Below, one piece after another: positions 51,756-62,639 of a DNA stretch of 64,000 nucleotides (positions within the stretch are counted from its first letter, which is position 1; each line of letters opens with the position of its first letter). The DNA lies in the NCBI RefSeq assembly GCF_030317145.1, contig NZ_JASZYE010000005.1, positions 248,001 to 312,000 of the forward strand. The letters run 5' to 3'. The stretch is from Variovorax flavidus. GTDB lineage: Bacteria > Pseudomonadota > Gammaproteobacteria > Burkholderiales > Burkholderiaceae_C. The notes beneath the pieces were generated by a model, which saw only the letters and a list, made by a program, of their open reading frames with translations, ran no database searches and had not been told where the DNA came from. The position numbers and the translations under genes are program-made.

Positions 51756-52612
51756 GCACTCCAGCCGAGCCGCTGCAGCACGCCGAGCGTCGCCACCGAC
51801 TGGTTCATCGTGTAGAAGTGAAGCGCCGGTGCGCCGCCGGCGCACAGCCGTTCGCACAGGTCCGTGACCACATCGAGGCCGAAGGCCCTGATCGACGAGG
51901 TGTCGTCGCCGAAGCTCTGCAGCCGCAGGCGAATCCAGCGCGGGATCTCTGCGCCGCAGGCGTCGGAGAAGCGCATGAGCTGCGTCGAACTCGTGATCGG
52001 CATGATGCCCGGCACGATCGGCGTGTCGAGGCCCATGGCCCGCGCGTCGTCGACGAAGCGGAAGTAGGCCTCAGGGCTGAAGAAGTACTGCGTGATGGCC
52101 GAATCGGCGCCGGCACGCACCTTGGCCGCGAAGGCGTGCAGGTCGGCCTCGGGCGATCGCGCCTGCGGATGCACTTCGGGATAGCAGGCCACCTCGATGT
52201 GGAAATCGCGGCCGGTCTCTTCGCGGATGAAGGCGACCAGATCGCTCGCGTAGAGGAATTCGCCACCGATGCCATAGCCGCTCGGCAGGTCGCCGCGCAA
52301 TGCGACGAGGCGATCGACGCCCATCGCCTTCAGCTCGGCGAGCTGCTCGCGCACGGTCGCCCTGGTCGCGCCGATGCACGAGAAGTGGCAGGCGGCAGCA
52401 ACGCCTTCGCCCAGGATCTCGCGAACGGTGCCGAAGGTACCGTCATGCGTCGAGCCCCCTGCGCCGTAGGTCACCGAGCAGAACTCGGGCGCCTGCGCAT
52501 AGAGCTGCTGCCGCACCGCGCGCAGCTTGGACGCGCCTTCGGGCGTCTTGGGCGGAAAGAATTCAAAGCTCAGCGGAAGGCGCACGGCCGGCTCCTGGTT
52601 CGCCGTCTGCAT
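51752..52612 (-). CDS. metF: 5,10-methylenetetrahydrofolate reductase
   Basis: 286 residues, FAD-dependent TIM barrel; it makes methyl-THF for methionine synthase. Motifs include LSFEFFPPKTPEG, the SVTYGAGGST segment and the RGD of ALRGDLPSG. ATG at 52612 (an ATG at 52621 is possible); either start lies inside the 3' end of tlyA, giving an overlap of about 50 nt. It fits its place behind ahcY in the methyl cycle. Confidence 0.95.
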   Translation of the reverse strand: MQTANQEPAVRLPLSFEFFPPKTPEGASKLRAVRQQLYAQAPEFCSVTYGAGGSTHDGTFGTVREILGEGVAAACHFSCIGATRATVREQLAELKAMGVDRLVALRGDLPSGYGIGGEFLYASDLVAFIREETGRDFHIEVACYPEVHPQARSPEADLHAFAAKVRAGADSAITQYFFSPEAYFRFVDDARAMGLDTPIVPGIMPITSSTQLMRFSDACGAEIPRWIRLRLQSFGDDTSSIRAFGLDVVTDLCERLCAGGAPALHFYTMNQSVATLGVLQRLGWSA

Positions 52613-53360
52613 GAACGGCATGAATGAAAAACTCGTGGTTGCCGTCGCCACCGGCGATCGGGCTGTCGAGCCACCGCTGCACGTGCAGGCCGAGCGCCGC
52701 GCAGGCATCGCGCAGCCGCTGCTCGACGACCGCGTACAGCGCGGGATCGCGCACGATGCCGCCCTTGCCGACTTGCCCGGGCTGCAACTCGAACTGCGGC
52801 TTGACCAGCATCAGCAGGTCGCCGCCCGGCGCGAGCAACGGCACCAGCGCCGGCAGCACCAGCGTGAGCGAGATGAACGAGAGATCACCCACGATCAACC
52901 CGAAATGCGTATCGCCAGGCGACTGGTCTGCCCAGGCATCGGCACTCAGCGTGCGGGCGTTGACGCCTTCGACGGCGGTCACGCGCGCATCGTCGCGCAC
53001 GCGCGAATGCAACTGGCCGTGGCCCACGTCGACGCCGACCACGTGCTCTGCACCCTGCTGCAGCAGGCAGTCGGTGAAGCCACCCGTCGACTGGCCCACG
53101 TCGAGGCATCGCCGCCCGCGCGAGTCGACCCCGGTCGCGGCCAGGGCACCCTCGAGCTTGAGCCCGCCACGCGAAACGTAGCGCGCCTCGGCGGCATCGA
53201 GCAGTTCGAGCTCGGCCGTCTCTGGCACCTCGTCACGGTTCTTGTTGACCACGCGCCAGGCCGTTCCGTCGCGCCAGCGCAAACCGCCGGCAATCAGCCG
53301 GACGGCTTGCGAGCGCGACGCGGCGAGGCCGCGTTCGACAAGCAATTGATCGGCGCGCAA
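52563..53360 (-). CDS. tlyA: TlyA family rRNA methyltransferase (S4 plus FtsJ domains)
   Basis: 265 residues. The N-terminal S4 RNA-binding domain (MRADQLLVERGLAASRSQA) is followed by a Rossmann SAM domain (CLDVGQSTGGFTDCLLQQGA). TlyA methylates 16S/23S rRNA 2'-O positions in mycobacteria; many proteobacterial copies are annotated as hemolysin or TlyA-like. The C-terminus is extended past the usual end and its last ~17 codons overlap metF. It lies 18 nt behind ahcY. Confidence 0.9.
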   Translation of the reverse strand: MRADQLLVERGLAASRSQAVRLIAGGLRWRDGTAWRVVNKNRDEVPETAELELLDAAEARYVSRGGLKLEGALAATGVDSRGRRCLDVGQSTGGFTDCLLQQGAEHVVGVDVGHGQLHSRVRDDARVTAVEGVNARTLSADAWADQSPGDTHFGLIVGDLSFISLTLVLPALVPLLAPGGDLLMLVKPQFELQPGQVGKGGIVRDPALYAVVEQRLRDACAALGLHVQRWLDSPIAGGDGNHEFFIHAVHADGEPGAGRAPSAEL

Positions 53361-53378
53361 AGCGCTAGGCCCGCGCGA

Positions 53379-54815
<1,437 letters not shown>

Positions 54816-54881
54816 GTTGGCTCCAAAGCAAGTTTGAAAGATGCCACTGCGTTCGGGGAAAGGACTCACCGCGAGAACAGC

Positions 54882-54946
54882 GGGTGAGCGTGGTTGCGAT
54901 GTTGGTCCGAGCCTCACGCCTGTCGGCGCTGCAACGCTCCTCGGAA
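54882..54946 (-). ncRNA. SAH riboswitch upstream of ahcY
   Basis: On the minus strand the leader reads TCCGAGGAGCGTTGCAGCG, then a short hairpin, CAGGCGTGAGGCTCGG, a linker and AACCACGCTCACCC. This is the SAH riboswitch pattern: CCGAGGAGCG pairs back with the GGCTCGG segment, and the CGCTCACC end forms the pseudoknot. It lies 66 nt before the ahcY ATG. SAH-sensing riboswitches of this class turn the gene on when SAH accumulates. A weak -10 box TAAAAT at 54953-54958 lies just upstream. Confidence 0.9.
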
Positions 54947-55048
54947 CGGGGCATTTTAGCGCGTGCGGGCGGTCGGTCGTCAGCAGCGACTTTACGATCG
55001 GCCTAGACTGGCGGATTCACCCCAGCCCCGCCGCCAAGGCGTTACAAC

Positions 55049-55696
55049 ATGTTCAAAGCCAGAGCCCTTGCCACATCCCTCGTGATCGCGTCGGCCGTGT
55101 TGCCGATGGTGGTCCCCGCACAAACCCCAGCCGCCCCGGCGGCCCAGAACGTGCGCGTGCGCGGCGTCATCGTGCACGTCGATGCAAAGTCGCTGACCGT
55201 CAAGGACCGCAGCGGGGAAGTCGTCACCATGGCGCGCCCCGCCGACATGCGTGTCATCGAGGTGCTCCCGGTGACCGTGGCGGCCATCAAGCCCAACAGC
55301 TTTGTCGGCGCAGGCTCCATGCCGCAGCCCGACGGCACCCAGCGCGCGGTCGAAGTCCTGGTGTTTCCCGAAGCCATGCGCGGCACCGGCGAAGGTTTCC
55401 GCCCCTGGGACTACATGCCCAACGGCACGATGACCAACGCCACGGTTTCCGAACTGTCGGCGGCGCCGGCCACGGTGCCGGGCGGCCAGAAGCTGGTGCT
55501 CAAGTACAAGGACGGCGAAAAGACCGTGATCGTCCCGCGCGGCACGCCGATCGTCACCTTCAAGCCCGGCAACGACGACCAGTCGGCGCTGGTGGTCCAG
55601 GGTGCGAAGGTCGTCGTCACGGCGCAGCTGAAGGACGGCCGGCCCACCGCCTCGAGCCTGCTGGTCGGCCGCAACGGATTCACCCCGCCCATGTGA
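55049..55696 (+). CDS. Predicted periplasmic protein, DUF5666-like, unknown function
   Basis: 215 residues. A signal peptide ends near VVPAQ (about residue 25). The mature part resembles tandem small beta domains: VRGVIVHVDAKSLTVKDRSGEVV, listed here in part (VRGVIVHVDAKSLTVKD), and a later KYKDGEKTVIVPRGTPIV that look like repeated DUF5666 or OB-type folds. No catalytic residues were recognised. It is divergent from ahcY with a shared 233-nt region and precedes prfC by 102 nt. Confidence 0.78.
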   Translation: MFKARALATSLVIASAVLPMVVPAQTPAAPAAQNVRVRGVIVHVDAKSLTVKDRSGEVVTMARPADMRVIEVLPVTVAAIKPNSFVGAGSMPQPDGTQRAVEVLVFPEAMRGTGEGFRPWDYMPNGTMTNATVSELSAAPATVPGGQKLVLKYKDGEKTVIVPRGTPIVTFKPGNDDQSALVVQGAKVVVTAQLKDGRPTASSLLVGRNGFTPPM

Positions 55697-55798
55697 GCGC
55701 GAGGATCGCCGGGACAACTCAGGAGAGGCCAAAACGGTAAAATCGTGGGCTTTGCCTCCAGCAGCCCGCGCCCGTGAGCGCGCACCGCGTTCACCCCC

Positions 55799-57427
55799 AT
55801 GACATTCGCCTCCGAAACCCGCCGCCGCCGCACCTTCGCGATCATTTCCCACCCTGACGCCGGCAAGACCACGCTGACGGAAAAACTGCTGCTGTTCTCC
55901 GGCGCGATCCAGATCGCCGGCTCGGTCAAGGCGCGCAAGGCCTCGCGCCACGCGACTTCCGACTGGATGGAGATCGAAAAGCAGCGCGGCATCTCGGTGG
56001 CCTCGTCGGTGATGCAGATGGTCTACCGCGACCACGTCATCAACCTGCTCGACACGCCCGGCCACAAGGACTTCTCCGAAGACACCTACCGCGTGCTCAC
56101 CGCGGTGGATTCGGCGCTCATGGTGATCGACGCGGCCAACGGCGTCGAAGCCCAGACGCGCCGCCTGATCGAGGTCTGCCGTCAGCGCGACACGCCGATC
56201 ATCACCTTCGTCAACAAGATGGACCGCGAAGTCCGCGAGCCGCTCGAGCTGCTCGATGAGATCGAGCGCGAGCTGGGCATGCCCTGCGTGCCGATGACCT
56301 GGCCCGTCGGCCAGGGCAAGACCTTCGGCGGCATCGTGAACCTCCGCACCCAGGCGATGACGGTCTTCGAATCGGGCAGCGAACGCCTGCCGCAGGATTT
56401 CGAAACCATTCCGCTCGCCAGCAGTGACACGCTGCAGAAGCGCTTCGGCCGCGAGTTCGACACCGCGATGGAGAGCATGGAACTCGCCACCGGCGCATCC
56501 CCCACTTGGGACCGCGAGGCATTCCTGGCCGGCAAGCAGACGCCGGTGTTCTTCGGGTCCGGCGTCAACAACTTCGGGGTGATGGAAGTGCTCGACGCGC
56601 TGGTCGACCTCGCGCCGCCGCCGCAGCCGCGCGTGAGCACGACGCTGGTCAACCGGCAGCCGGTGGTCAAGGAGATCCAGCCCGATGACAAGGACTTCGC
56701 CGGCGTGGTGTTCAAGGTGCAGGCCAACATGGACGCCAACCACCGCGACCGCATCGCCTTCGTGCGCATGGCATCGGGCCGCTACACGCCGGGCATGAAG
56801 CTCAAGGTGCAGCGCACCGCCAAGGAGTTGCGCCCGACCAGTGTCGTGACCTTCATGAGCCAGCGCCGCGAAGCGGTCGAGGAAGCCTATGCGGGCGACA
56901 TCGTCGGCTTCACCACGCACGGCGGCGTGCAGTTGGGCGACACGATCACCGACGGCGCGTCGCTGCAGTTCACCGGCCTGCCCTTCTTCGCGCCCGAGCT
57001 GTTCATGACGGTGATCCTGAAGAACCCGCTGCGCACCAAGCAGTTGCAGCAGGGGCTGGCCCAGCTTGGCGAGGAAGGCGCGATCCAGGTGTTCCGGCCC
57101 GAGGTCGGCGGACCGATGCTCCTCGGCGCGGTCGGCCAACTGCAGTTCGAAGTGGTGCAGCATCGCCTGAAGACCGAGTACGACGCCGACGTTCGGCTCG
57201 AAGGGTGCCAGTACACCGGCGCACGCTGGATCACCGCCGACACGCCGGCTGAGCTGCGCGCCTTCACGGACGCCTACCCCGCGCGCATGGCGCGCGATGC
57301 GGCGGAGACCCTGGCGTACCTCTGCACCTCGCCCTACGACGTGCGGCTGGCGCAGGAGCGCTTCCCGAAGATCCATTTCCATCCGCTGCGCGAGCATGCG
57401 GGCCTGGCGCTTCAAACGGCCGGCTGA
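55799..57427 (+). CDS. prfC: Peptide chain release factor 3
   Basis: 542 residues. P-loop SHPDAGKTTLT at 17-27, DTPGHKDF and NKMDRE as GTPase motifs, and RF3-type C-terminal domains. RF3 removes RF1/RF2 from the ribosome after termination. The start MTFASETRRRRTFAIIS is standard. The stop overlaps the next gene (TGATG). Confidence 0.96.
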   Translation: MTFASETRRRRTFAIISHPDAGKTTLTEKLLLFSGAIQIAGSVKARKASRHATSDWMEIEKQRGISVASSVMQMVYRDHVINLLDTPGHKDFSEDTYRVLTAVDSALMVIDAANGVEAQTRRLIEVCRQRDTPIITFVNKMDREVREPLELLDEIERELGMPCVPMTWPVGQGKTFGGIVNLRTQAMTVFESGSERLPQDFETIPLASSDTLQKRFGREFDTAMESMELATGASPTWDREAFLAGKQTPVFFGSGVNNFGVMEVLDALVDLAPPPQPRVSTTLVNRQPVVKEIQPDDKDFAGVVFKVQANMDANHRDRIAFVRMASGRYTPGMKLKVQRTAKELRPTSVVTFMSQRREAVEEAYAGDIVGFTTHGGVQLGDTITDGASLQFTGLPFFAPELFMTVILKNPLRTKQLQQGLAQLGEEGAIQVFRPEVGGPMLLGAVGQLQFEVVQHRLKTEYDADVRLEGCQYTGARWITADTPAELRAFTDAYPARMARDAAETLAYLCTSPYDVRLAQERFPKIHFHPLREHAGLALQTAG

Positions 57428-58233
57428 TGCTGCCGCTGACGCGATGGCCGCTCGAGGCGCGGCGTGAACTGGTGGGTGTCTTCACCGACATCGACGACAC
57501 CCTGACGACAGATGGCGCCATCACGCCCGATGCATTGAAGGCACTGGCCGCTATCCAGGCGGCCGGCCTCCACAGTGTCGCGATCACGGGCCGCCCCGTG
57601 GGTTGGAGCGAGCCTTTCGCCAGTGCATGGCCCCTGGATGCGATCGTCGCCGAGAACGGCGCGGTCGCGCTCGTGCCGTCCCCCTCGGGCCGGCTCGAGA
57701 AACGCTACCAGCAGGACGCCGCGACGCGCGCACTCAACTTCGAGCGCATGCAAGGCGTGCTGGAGCGCATCGAGCGCGAGATCCCGGGCGCGCGACGCGC
57801 CACCGACTCGGCAGGCCGCGAGTGCGACATCGCGATCGACCACAGCGAGTTCACGCACCTGGACGACGCCCGGATCGCCGCCGTCGTCGCGCTGATGCGA
57901 AGCGAGGGCATGCACGCCACCGTCAGCAGCATCCACGTCAACGGCTGGTATGGCGATCACAACAAGCTGGCTGGCGCCCGCTGGATCGTGGGAGAGCTCT
58001 GGGGCCGGCAGCTCGGCGGCGAGATGCCGCGCTGGGCCTACGTGGGCGATTCGACCAACGACGCCTTGATGTTCGAGCACTTCGAACACAGCATCGGCGT
58101 CGCGAATGTCCGCCGCTTCGAGTCGGCACTGTCGCACCTGCCGCGCTATGTCGCGCAGGCCGAGCGAGGGGCCGGCTTCGCGGAAGTCGCGGCGGCGGTG
58201 CTCGGCGCCCGCGCCGGCGTCAACGCACGCTGA
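57427..58233 (+). CDS. HAD-IIB family phosphatase
   Basis: 268 residues. HAD motif I D21-I-D23-D-T, motif II ITGRP, motif III/IV GDSTND in WAYVGDSTNDALMFEHF. The cap region fits type IIB (sucrose-6-phosphate or mannosyl-3-phosphoglycerate phosphatases). The substrate is unknown. Its ATG overlaps the prfC stop by one base, so the two are probably co-translated, though a link to translation is not evident. Confidence 0.88.
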   Translation: MLPLTRWPLEARRELVGVFTDIDDTLTTDGAITPDALKALAAIQAAGLHSVAITGRPVGWSEPFASAWPLDAIVAENGAVALVPSPSGRLEKRYQQDAATRALNFERMQGVLERIEREIPGARRATDSAGRECDIAIDHSEFTHLDDARIAAVVALMRSEGMHATVSSIHVNGWYGDHNKLAGARWIVGELWGRQLGGEMPRWAYVGDSTNDALMFEHFEHSIGVANVRRFESALSHLPRYVAQAERGAGFAEVAAAVLGARAGVNAR

Positions 58234-59053
58234 AAGCGACGGGCCTGGCTCGCGCCGTGATGGCGCCCGGGGCCGTATTGCTCACTAGATCGAGCCTCGC
58301 GCTGTAGTCGCCCTTCGGCGGATTGATCCACAACTCGGTCTGCCCGCCATCGAGTTCGATGATCTCGGGCTTCAGGCCTGCACGTTCCAGGATGAGCCGG
58401 AAGTGTCCGGTCTCCGGCACCTTGGGCGCGGCGTGCGACAGGTTGTAGCCGCTGGCGTGCAGTTGCACCCGCAACGGCAACTGCACGGTCGTGCGATCTG
58501 CCGGGCTGAGGATCTCGATGCGCGGCTGGCCCAGCACGCTGGCCGCCGAGACGCCCTTGTTCTGTTTGCTGATCGTGAACTTCAACGGCTTGCTGTAGAC
58601 GAAGTACGGGATGTGCCCCTGATCGGCCAGCACCAGCCGCATCGTGTACGTGCCCGGCGGCATGTCGACCACCGTTTCCATCTGACCCTTGCCGAAGTGG
58701 ATGTAGTGCTCGGTGAAGGGCAGCGGCTTCGCGAAATCGAGCGGCAGCGGCTGGTTGATCAACAGATGATGGTGGCCGGCCTTGCCCGCCGTCTGGCCGG
58801 CCGGGACGATTCCGCGCAGCGAGAGCCCGAAGCGGGCGACGAACGGCGCCTCGAGCGTCACGCCATCCTTCAGGTTGGTGAAATACGCGTCCGGCGACCA
58901 GCTGGGCGGCGGCACCACCCACGGGTGCGCGACGAGTTCAGCGCCCTCCGCGCCCCGCTGCACTTGCGCGAAGGCCCCGTGACCCAGCAGCGCAATCCCT
59001 GCCGCGGCCAACTTCCATCCCTGCCACATTCCGTGACGTGCACCTGCGGTCAT
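58220..59053 (-). CDS. DUF4399-like periplasmic protein
   Basis: 277 residues from the ATG at 59053, which has GGAGG 7 nt upstream; a GTG six bases earlier would be too close to that site. The signal peptide ends near GHGAFA. The DUF4399 signature GKAGHHHLLIN is followed by a second, similar module (HFRLILERAGLKPEI, TELWINPPKGDYSARLDL), so the domain seems to occur twice. The function is unknown. The 3' end overlaps the HAD gene by 14 nt in a convergent arrangement. Confidence 0.82.
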   Translation of the reverse strand: MTAGARHGMWQGWKLAAAGIALLGHGAFAQVQRGAEGAELVAHPWVVPPPSWSPDAYFTNLKDGVTLEAPFVARFGLSLRGIVPAGQTAGKAGHHHLLINQPLPLDFAKPLPFTEHYIHFGKGQMETVVDMPPGTYTMRLVLADQGHIPYFVYSKPLKFTISKQNKGVSAASVLGQPRIEILSPADRTTVQLPLRVQLHASGYNLSHAAPKVPETGHFRLILERAGLKPEIIELDGGQTELWINPPKGDYSARLDLVSNTAPGAITARARPVAFSVR

Positions 59054-59140
59054 TCCCACTCCTCCGGTTTTCGGGGGATTGTGTCATCAGACTTTAGTGT
59101 TACATCACAATTTCAGCGGCGCGCAGCGGCGGCACCACGA

Positions 59141-59359
59141 TCAGTAGTGCGGCGGCAACTCGTCGCGCAAGTTGCGCGGGCCACCGCTGCCTCCGTCGGG
59201 GCTCTGCTGGCGCAACTGCGTGACCTGAAGGACTAGGCTGTCGATCTGCTGCTGTTGCCTGTAGATGGTCATGTTCAACTGATCCAGCAGGTCTTCGGTG
59301 AAGCTGGCCTTGATCTCCAGGTCGTTCAGGCGGCGTTCGACGTCGTGCGGTTTTTCCAT
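59141..59359 (-). CDS. slyX: SlyX family protein
   Basis: 72 residues, entirely a short coiled coil: ERRLNDLEIKASFTEDLLDQLN then QQQQIDSLVLQVTQLRQQ, ending in the family's RDELPPHY tail. SlyX is a small conserved protein of unknown function often near slyD. The frame is open upstream into the divergent GNAT gene; the ATG at 59359 gives the proper family N-terminus MEKPHDVERRL. Confidence 0.92.
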   Translation of the reverse strand: MEKPHDVERRLNDLEIKASFTEDLLDQLNMTIYRQQQQIDSLVLQVTQLRQQSPDGGSGGPRNLRDELPPHY

Positions 59360-59405
59360 CCCACTATTGGACAGGAATCCGGTGCGCGGAGTGAGAATGC
59401 CGCGC

Positions 59406-60251
59406 ATGGACTTCACCATCCGCACCCTGCGCCGCGACGAGATGCCGTGGGTCATGGACATGGCTGCGCACGAAGGCTGGAACCCGGGACTCCACGATGC
59501 CGACTGCTTCCATGCGGCCGACCCCGACGGCTTTCTGGTCGCCGAGCGCAAGGGCGAGCCGCTGGGCTGCATCAGCGCCGTTTCGTACGCAGGGCGCTTC
59601 GGCTTCATCGGGCTCTACATCGTCGCGCCGGCGTGGCGCGGAAAAGGCATCGGCATCACCCTCTGGCGCGCAGGCATGGCCCGCTTGTCGCGTCATGTCG
59701 TCGGGCTCGACGGCGTGCCCGCCCAACAGGACAACTACCGCCGCAGCGGCTTCGAGCTGGCCTGGAACAACGTCCGCTACGCCGGGGTTGCGCAGGGCGC
59801 AGGCATGGCCTCGGCCCATGAGATCGTTCCGCTCGGCGCGATCGACTTTGCCTCGCTGTGCGCCGACGACCTCCGCGTGTTTCCCGCGCCGCGAGACGCC
59901 TTCCTGCGCAGCTGGACCACGATGCCCGATGCGACAGGCCTCGCGTGGCTGCGCCAGGGACGACTGGCAGGATGGGGATTGATCCGCCGATGCCGCGAAG
60001 GCCACAAGATCGGTCCTCTCGTGGCGGAAGACCTCCCGGTCGCCCAAGCCCTCTACACCGCCCTGAGCGCCAGCGTCCCTGCGGGCGACTCCATCTACCT
60101 CGACGTTCCGCAGTCCCATCCCGACGCCGTGGCGCTGGCGAAAAAGATGGGCACGCGCGCCGTCTTCGAAACCGCGCGCATGTACCACGGCACCAAGCCC
60201 GATTGCGAACTGAACCGCATCTACGGCATCACCACCTTCGAGCTGGGCTAA
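59406..60251 (+). CDS. GNAT family N-acetyltransferase with C-terminal YitH-type domain
   Basis: 281 residues. The first half is a GNAT fold with the acetyl-CoA loop VAPAWRGKGIGITLW (R-G-K-G-I-G). The second half matches the acetyltransferase-associated YitH/HEMK-type C-terminal domain (MGTRAVFETARMYHG). Substrate unknown. The start at 59406 lies 46 nt from the divergent slyX start. Confidence 0.88.
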   Translation: MDFTIRTLRRDEMPWVMDMAAHEGWNPGLHDADCFHAADPDGFLVAERKGEPLGCISAVSYAGRFGFIGLYIVAPAWRGKGIGITLWRAGMARLSRHVVGLDGVPAQQDNYRRSGFELAWNNVRYAGVAQGAGMASAHEIVPLGAIDFASLCADDLRVFPAPRDAFLRSWTTMPDATGLAWLRQGRLAGWGLIRRCREGHKIGPLVAEDLPVAQALYTALSASVPAGDSIYLDVPQSHPDAVALAKKMGTRAVFETARMYHGTKPDCELNRIYGITTFELG

Positions 60252-60266
60252 GGAACGCGCCCAAAG

Positions 60267-60291
60267 AAAAGCCCCGCACTGCGGGGCTTTT
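60267..60291 (+). terminator. Terminator after the GNAT gene
   Basis: AAAAGCCCCGC / GCGGGGCTTTT stem with a 3-nt ACT loop, 16 nt after the stop. The perfect symmetry with A and T flanks suggests it can stop transcripts from both sides, next to repeat copy 7. Confidence 0.9.
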
Positions 60292-60298
60292 CAGTTCG

Positions 60299-60394
60299 GG
60301 AGGTGCCGCAGATCCGGCTCCGCCGGTCTGCAGTCACCGCCCCCGGCCGCGGGAAGGCGAAGCGACACGAAGTGCGCGCAGCCTGGGGGCGAGC
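60299..60394 (-). repeat. 3'-end-associated GC-rich repeat, copy 7
   Basis: Minus-strand orientation, beginning at the gltL stop: GCTCGCCCCCAGGCTGCGCG, CACTTCGTGTCGCTTCGCCT (subtype B), then a diverged hairpin part with CGGCCGGGGGCGG and a CCGGCGGAGCCGG core. The CCCCC arm of hairpin 1 is altered in this copy. Confidence 0.8.
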
Positions 60395-61144
<750 letters not shown>

Positions 61145-61156
61145 CTTTTCTCTCCT

Positions 61157-61822
61157 TCAGCGGATGATGGCGATCTTTCTGTGCAGTCGCTTCACGAGGT
61201 ACGAGAGCGAATAGCACAGCACGAAGTAGACGACCGCAGCCAGCAGGTAGGCCTCTTCCGGCCGCCCGAAGTTCTTGCCCGCCGTGTCGAATCCCTTGAA
61301 CAGGTCGTAGGCGCCGATCGCATAGACCAGCGAGGTGTCCTGGAACAGGATGATGGTCTGGGTCAGCAGCACCGGCAGCATGTTGCGAAACGCCTGCGGC
61401 AGGATCACGAGCTTCATGTTCTGGCCATAGCTCATCCCCATGGCCTGGCCTGCGAAGACCTGACCGCGCGGAATCGACTGGATGCCTGCGCGCATGATCT
61501 CGCTGAAGTACGCCGCCTCGAAGGCAACGAATGTGATGATGGCCGAGTACTCGGGCCCGATCGGCCGGCCGATGATGTTGGGCACCAGCAGGAAGAACCA
61601 GAGGATCACCATCACCAGCGGAATGCTGCGCATGCCGTTGACGTAGATGGCCGCGGGCATGTCGAGCCACTTCTTGCCCGACAGCCGCATCAGCGCGAGC
61701 AGCGTGCCGAAGAAGATGCCGCCCAGCGTGGCGACCACGGTCAGGAACACGCTGAAGTACAGGCCCTTGAGCAGGAAGGCGCTGATGACGGGCCAGCTGA
61801 AGAATGTCAGATCGAGATTCAT
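61157..61822 (-). CDS. gltK: Glutamate/aspartate ABC transporter permease GltK
   Basis: 221 residues with about five membrane helices. The EAA loop that contacts the ATPase appears as EIMRAGIQSIPRGQVFAGQAMGMSYGQ (parts: AGIQSIPRGQVFAGQAMGM). The start is separated from the gltJ stop by one base. Confidence 0.93.
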   Translation of the reverse strand: MNLDLTFFSWPVISAFLLKGLYFSVFLTVVATLGGIFFGTLLALMRLSGKKWLDMPAAIYVNGMRSIPLVMVILWFFLLVPNIIGRPIGPEYSAIITFVAFEAAYFSEIMRAGIQSIPRGQVFAGQAMGMSYGQNMKLVILPQAFRNMLPVLLTQTIILFQDTSLVYAIGAYDLFKGFDTAGKNFGRPEEAYLLAAVVYFVLCYSLSYLVKRLHRKIAIIR

Positions 61823-61823
61823 C

Positions 61824-62549
61824 TCAGTGTCCTCCCGTTCCGCCGGCGACCACGAAGCCCGGCACGCGGACTCTCTTCTCGACCCACGCCATGATGCGGT
61901 TGATGATCATCGCGGAGATCACGTAGAGCACGGTCACGGCCATGTACATCTCGGTCACGCGGGATGTCTCTTCGCCGGCCTGCATGGCGAACTGGATCAT
62001 CTCGGGAATCGACACCGCGAACGCGACCGACGAGTTCTTGAAGATGTTCATCGATTCGCTGGTGAGCGGCGGAATGATGATCCGGTAGGCCATCGGCAGG
62101 ATGACGTAGCGGTAGTACTGGAAGGTGGTGAAGCCCACCGCCATGCCGGCGTAGCGCTGGCCCTTGGGCAAGGCCTGGATGCCGGAGCGAAGCTGCTCTG
62201 CGATCCGTGCCGAGGTGAAGAAGCCCAGCGCGAACACCACCAGGATGAAGGGCGGCAGGCCCGCCATGACGGGGAATATCTTCGGCACCACGTGGTACCA
62301 GAGAAAGATCTGAACCAGGAGCGGGATGTTGCGGAACAGCTCGACCCAGGCATTGCCGAAGCGCACCAGCCAGGGGCTGTCGGGCAGCGTGCGGATCACG
62401 CCGACCAGGGAGCCCAGCACCAGCGCCACGACCAGCGAGCACAAGGACACCGACACCGTCCAGCCCCAGGCCGAGACCAGCCATTGCCAGTAGGTAGGTA
62501 TCTTGCCGCCCGGATCCTCCAGGAAGATTTGCCAATCCCATTTTCCCAT
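61824..62549 (-). CDS. gltJ: Glutamate/aspartate ABC transporter permease GltJ
   Basis: 241 residues with the longer N-terminus typical of GltJ and an EAA loop RSGIQALPKGQRYAGMAVGF. Partner of GltK in the membrane dimer. A hairpin lies in the gap between gltI and this gene. Confidence 0.93.
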   Translation of the reverse strand: MGKWDWQIFLEDPGGKIPTYWQWLVSAWGWTVSVSLCSLVVALVLGSLVGVIRTLPDSPWLVRFGNAWVELFRNIPLLVQIFLWYHVVPKIFPVMAGLPPFILVVFALGFFTSARIAEQLRSGIQALPKGQRYAGMAVGFTTFQYYRYVILPMAYRIIIPPLTSESMNIFKNSSVAFAVSIPEMIQFAMQAGEETSRVTEMYMAVTVLYVISAMIINRIMAWVEKRVRVPGFVVAGGTGGH

Positions 62550-62587
62550 TTCAACTCCTCGATCATTGTTGGAGGCAACTCACAAAA

Positions 62588-62617
62588 CAAACGCCCGCCG
62601 AAAGAGGCGGGCGTTCG
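62588..62617 (-). terminator. Stem-loop between gltI and gltJ
   Basis: Minus-strand stem AACGCCCGCC / GGCGGGCGTT followed by TGTTTTG, after the gltI stop and before gltJ. It looks like a partial terminator or mRNA-stabilising hairpin, which would leave the binding protein more abundant than the permeases, as is common in such operons. Confidence 0.75.
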
Positions 62618-62639
62618 TTCACGCGTCAGCCCACGCGAC

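Noticed and set aside
54816..54917. N-terminal extension of ahcY by 34 codons
   Set aside because: The extension runs through the SAH riboswitch leader, and the ATG at 54815 has a ribosome-binding site and the family N-terminus.
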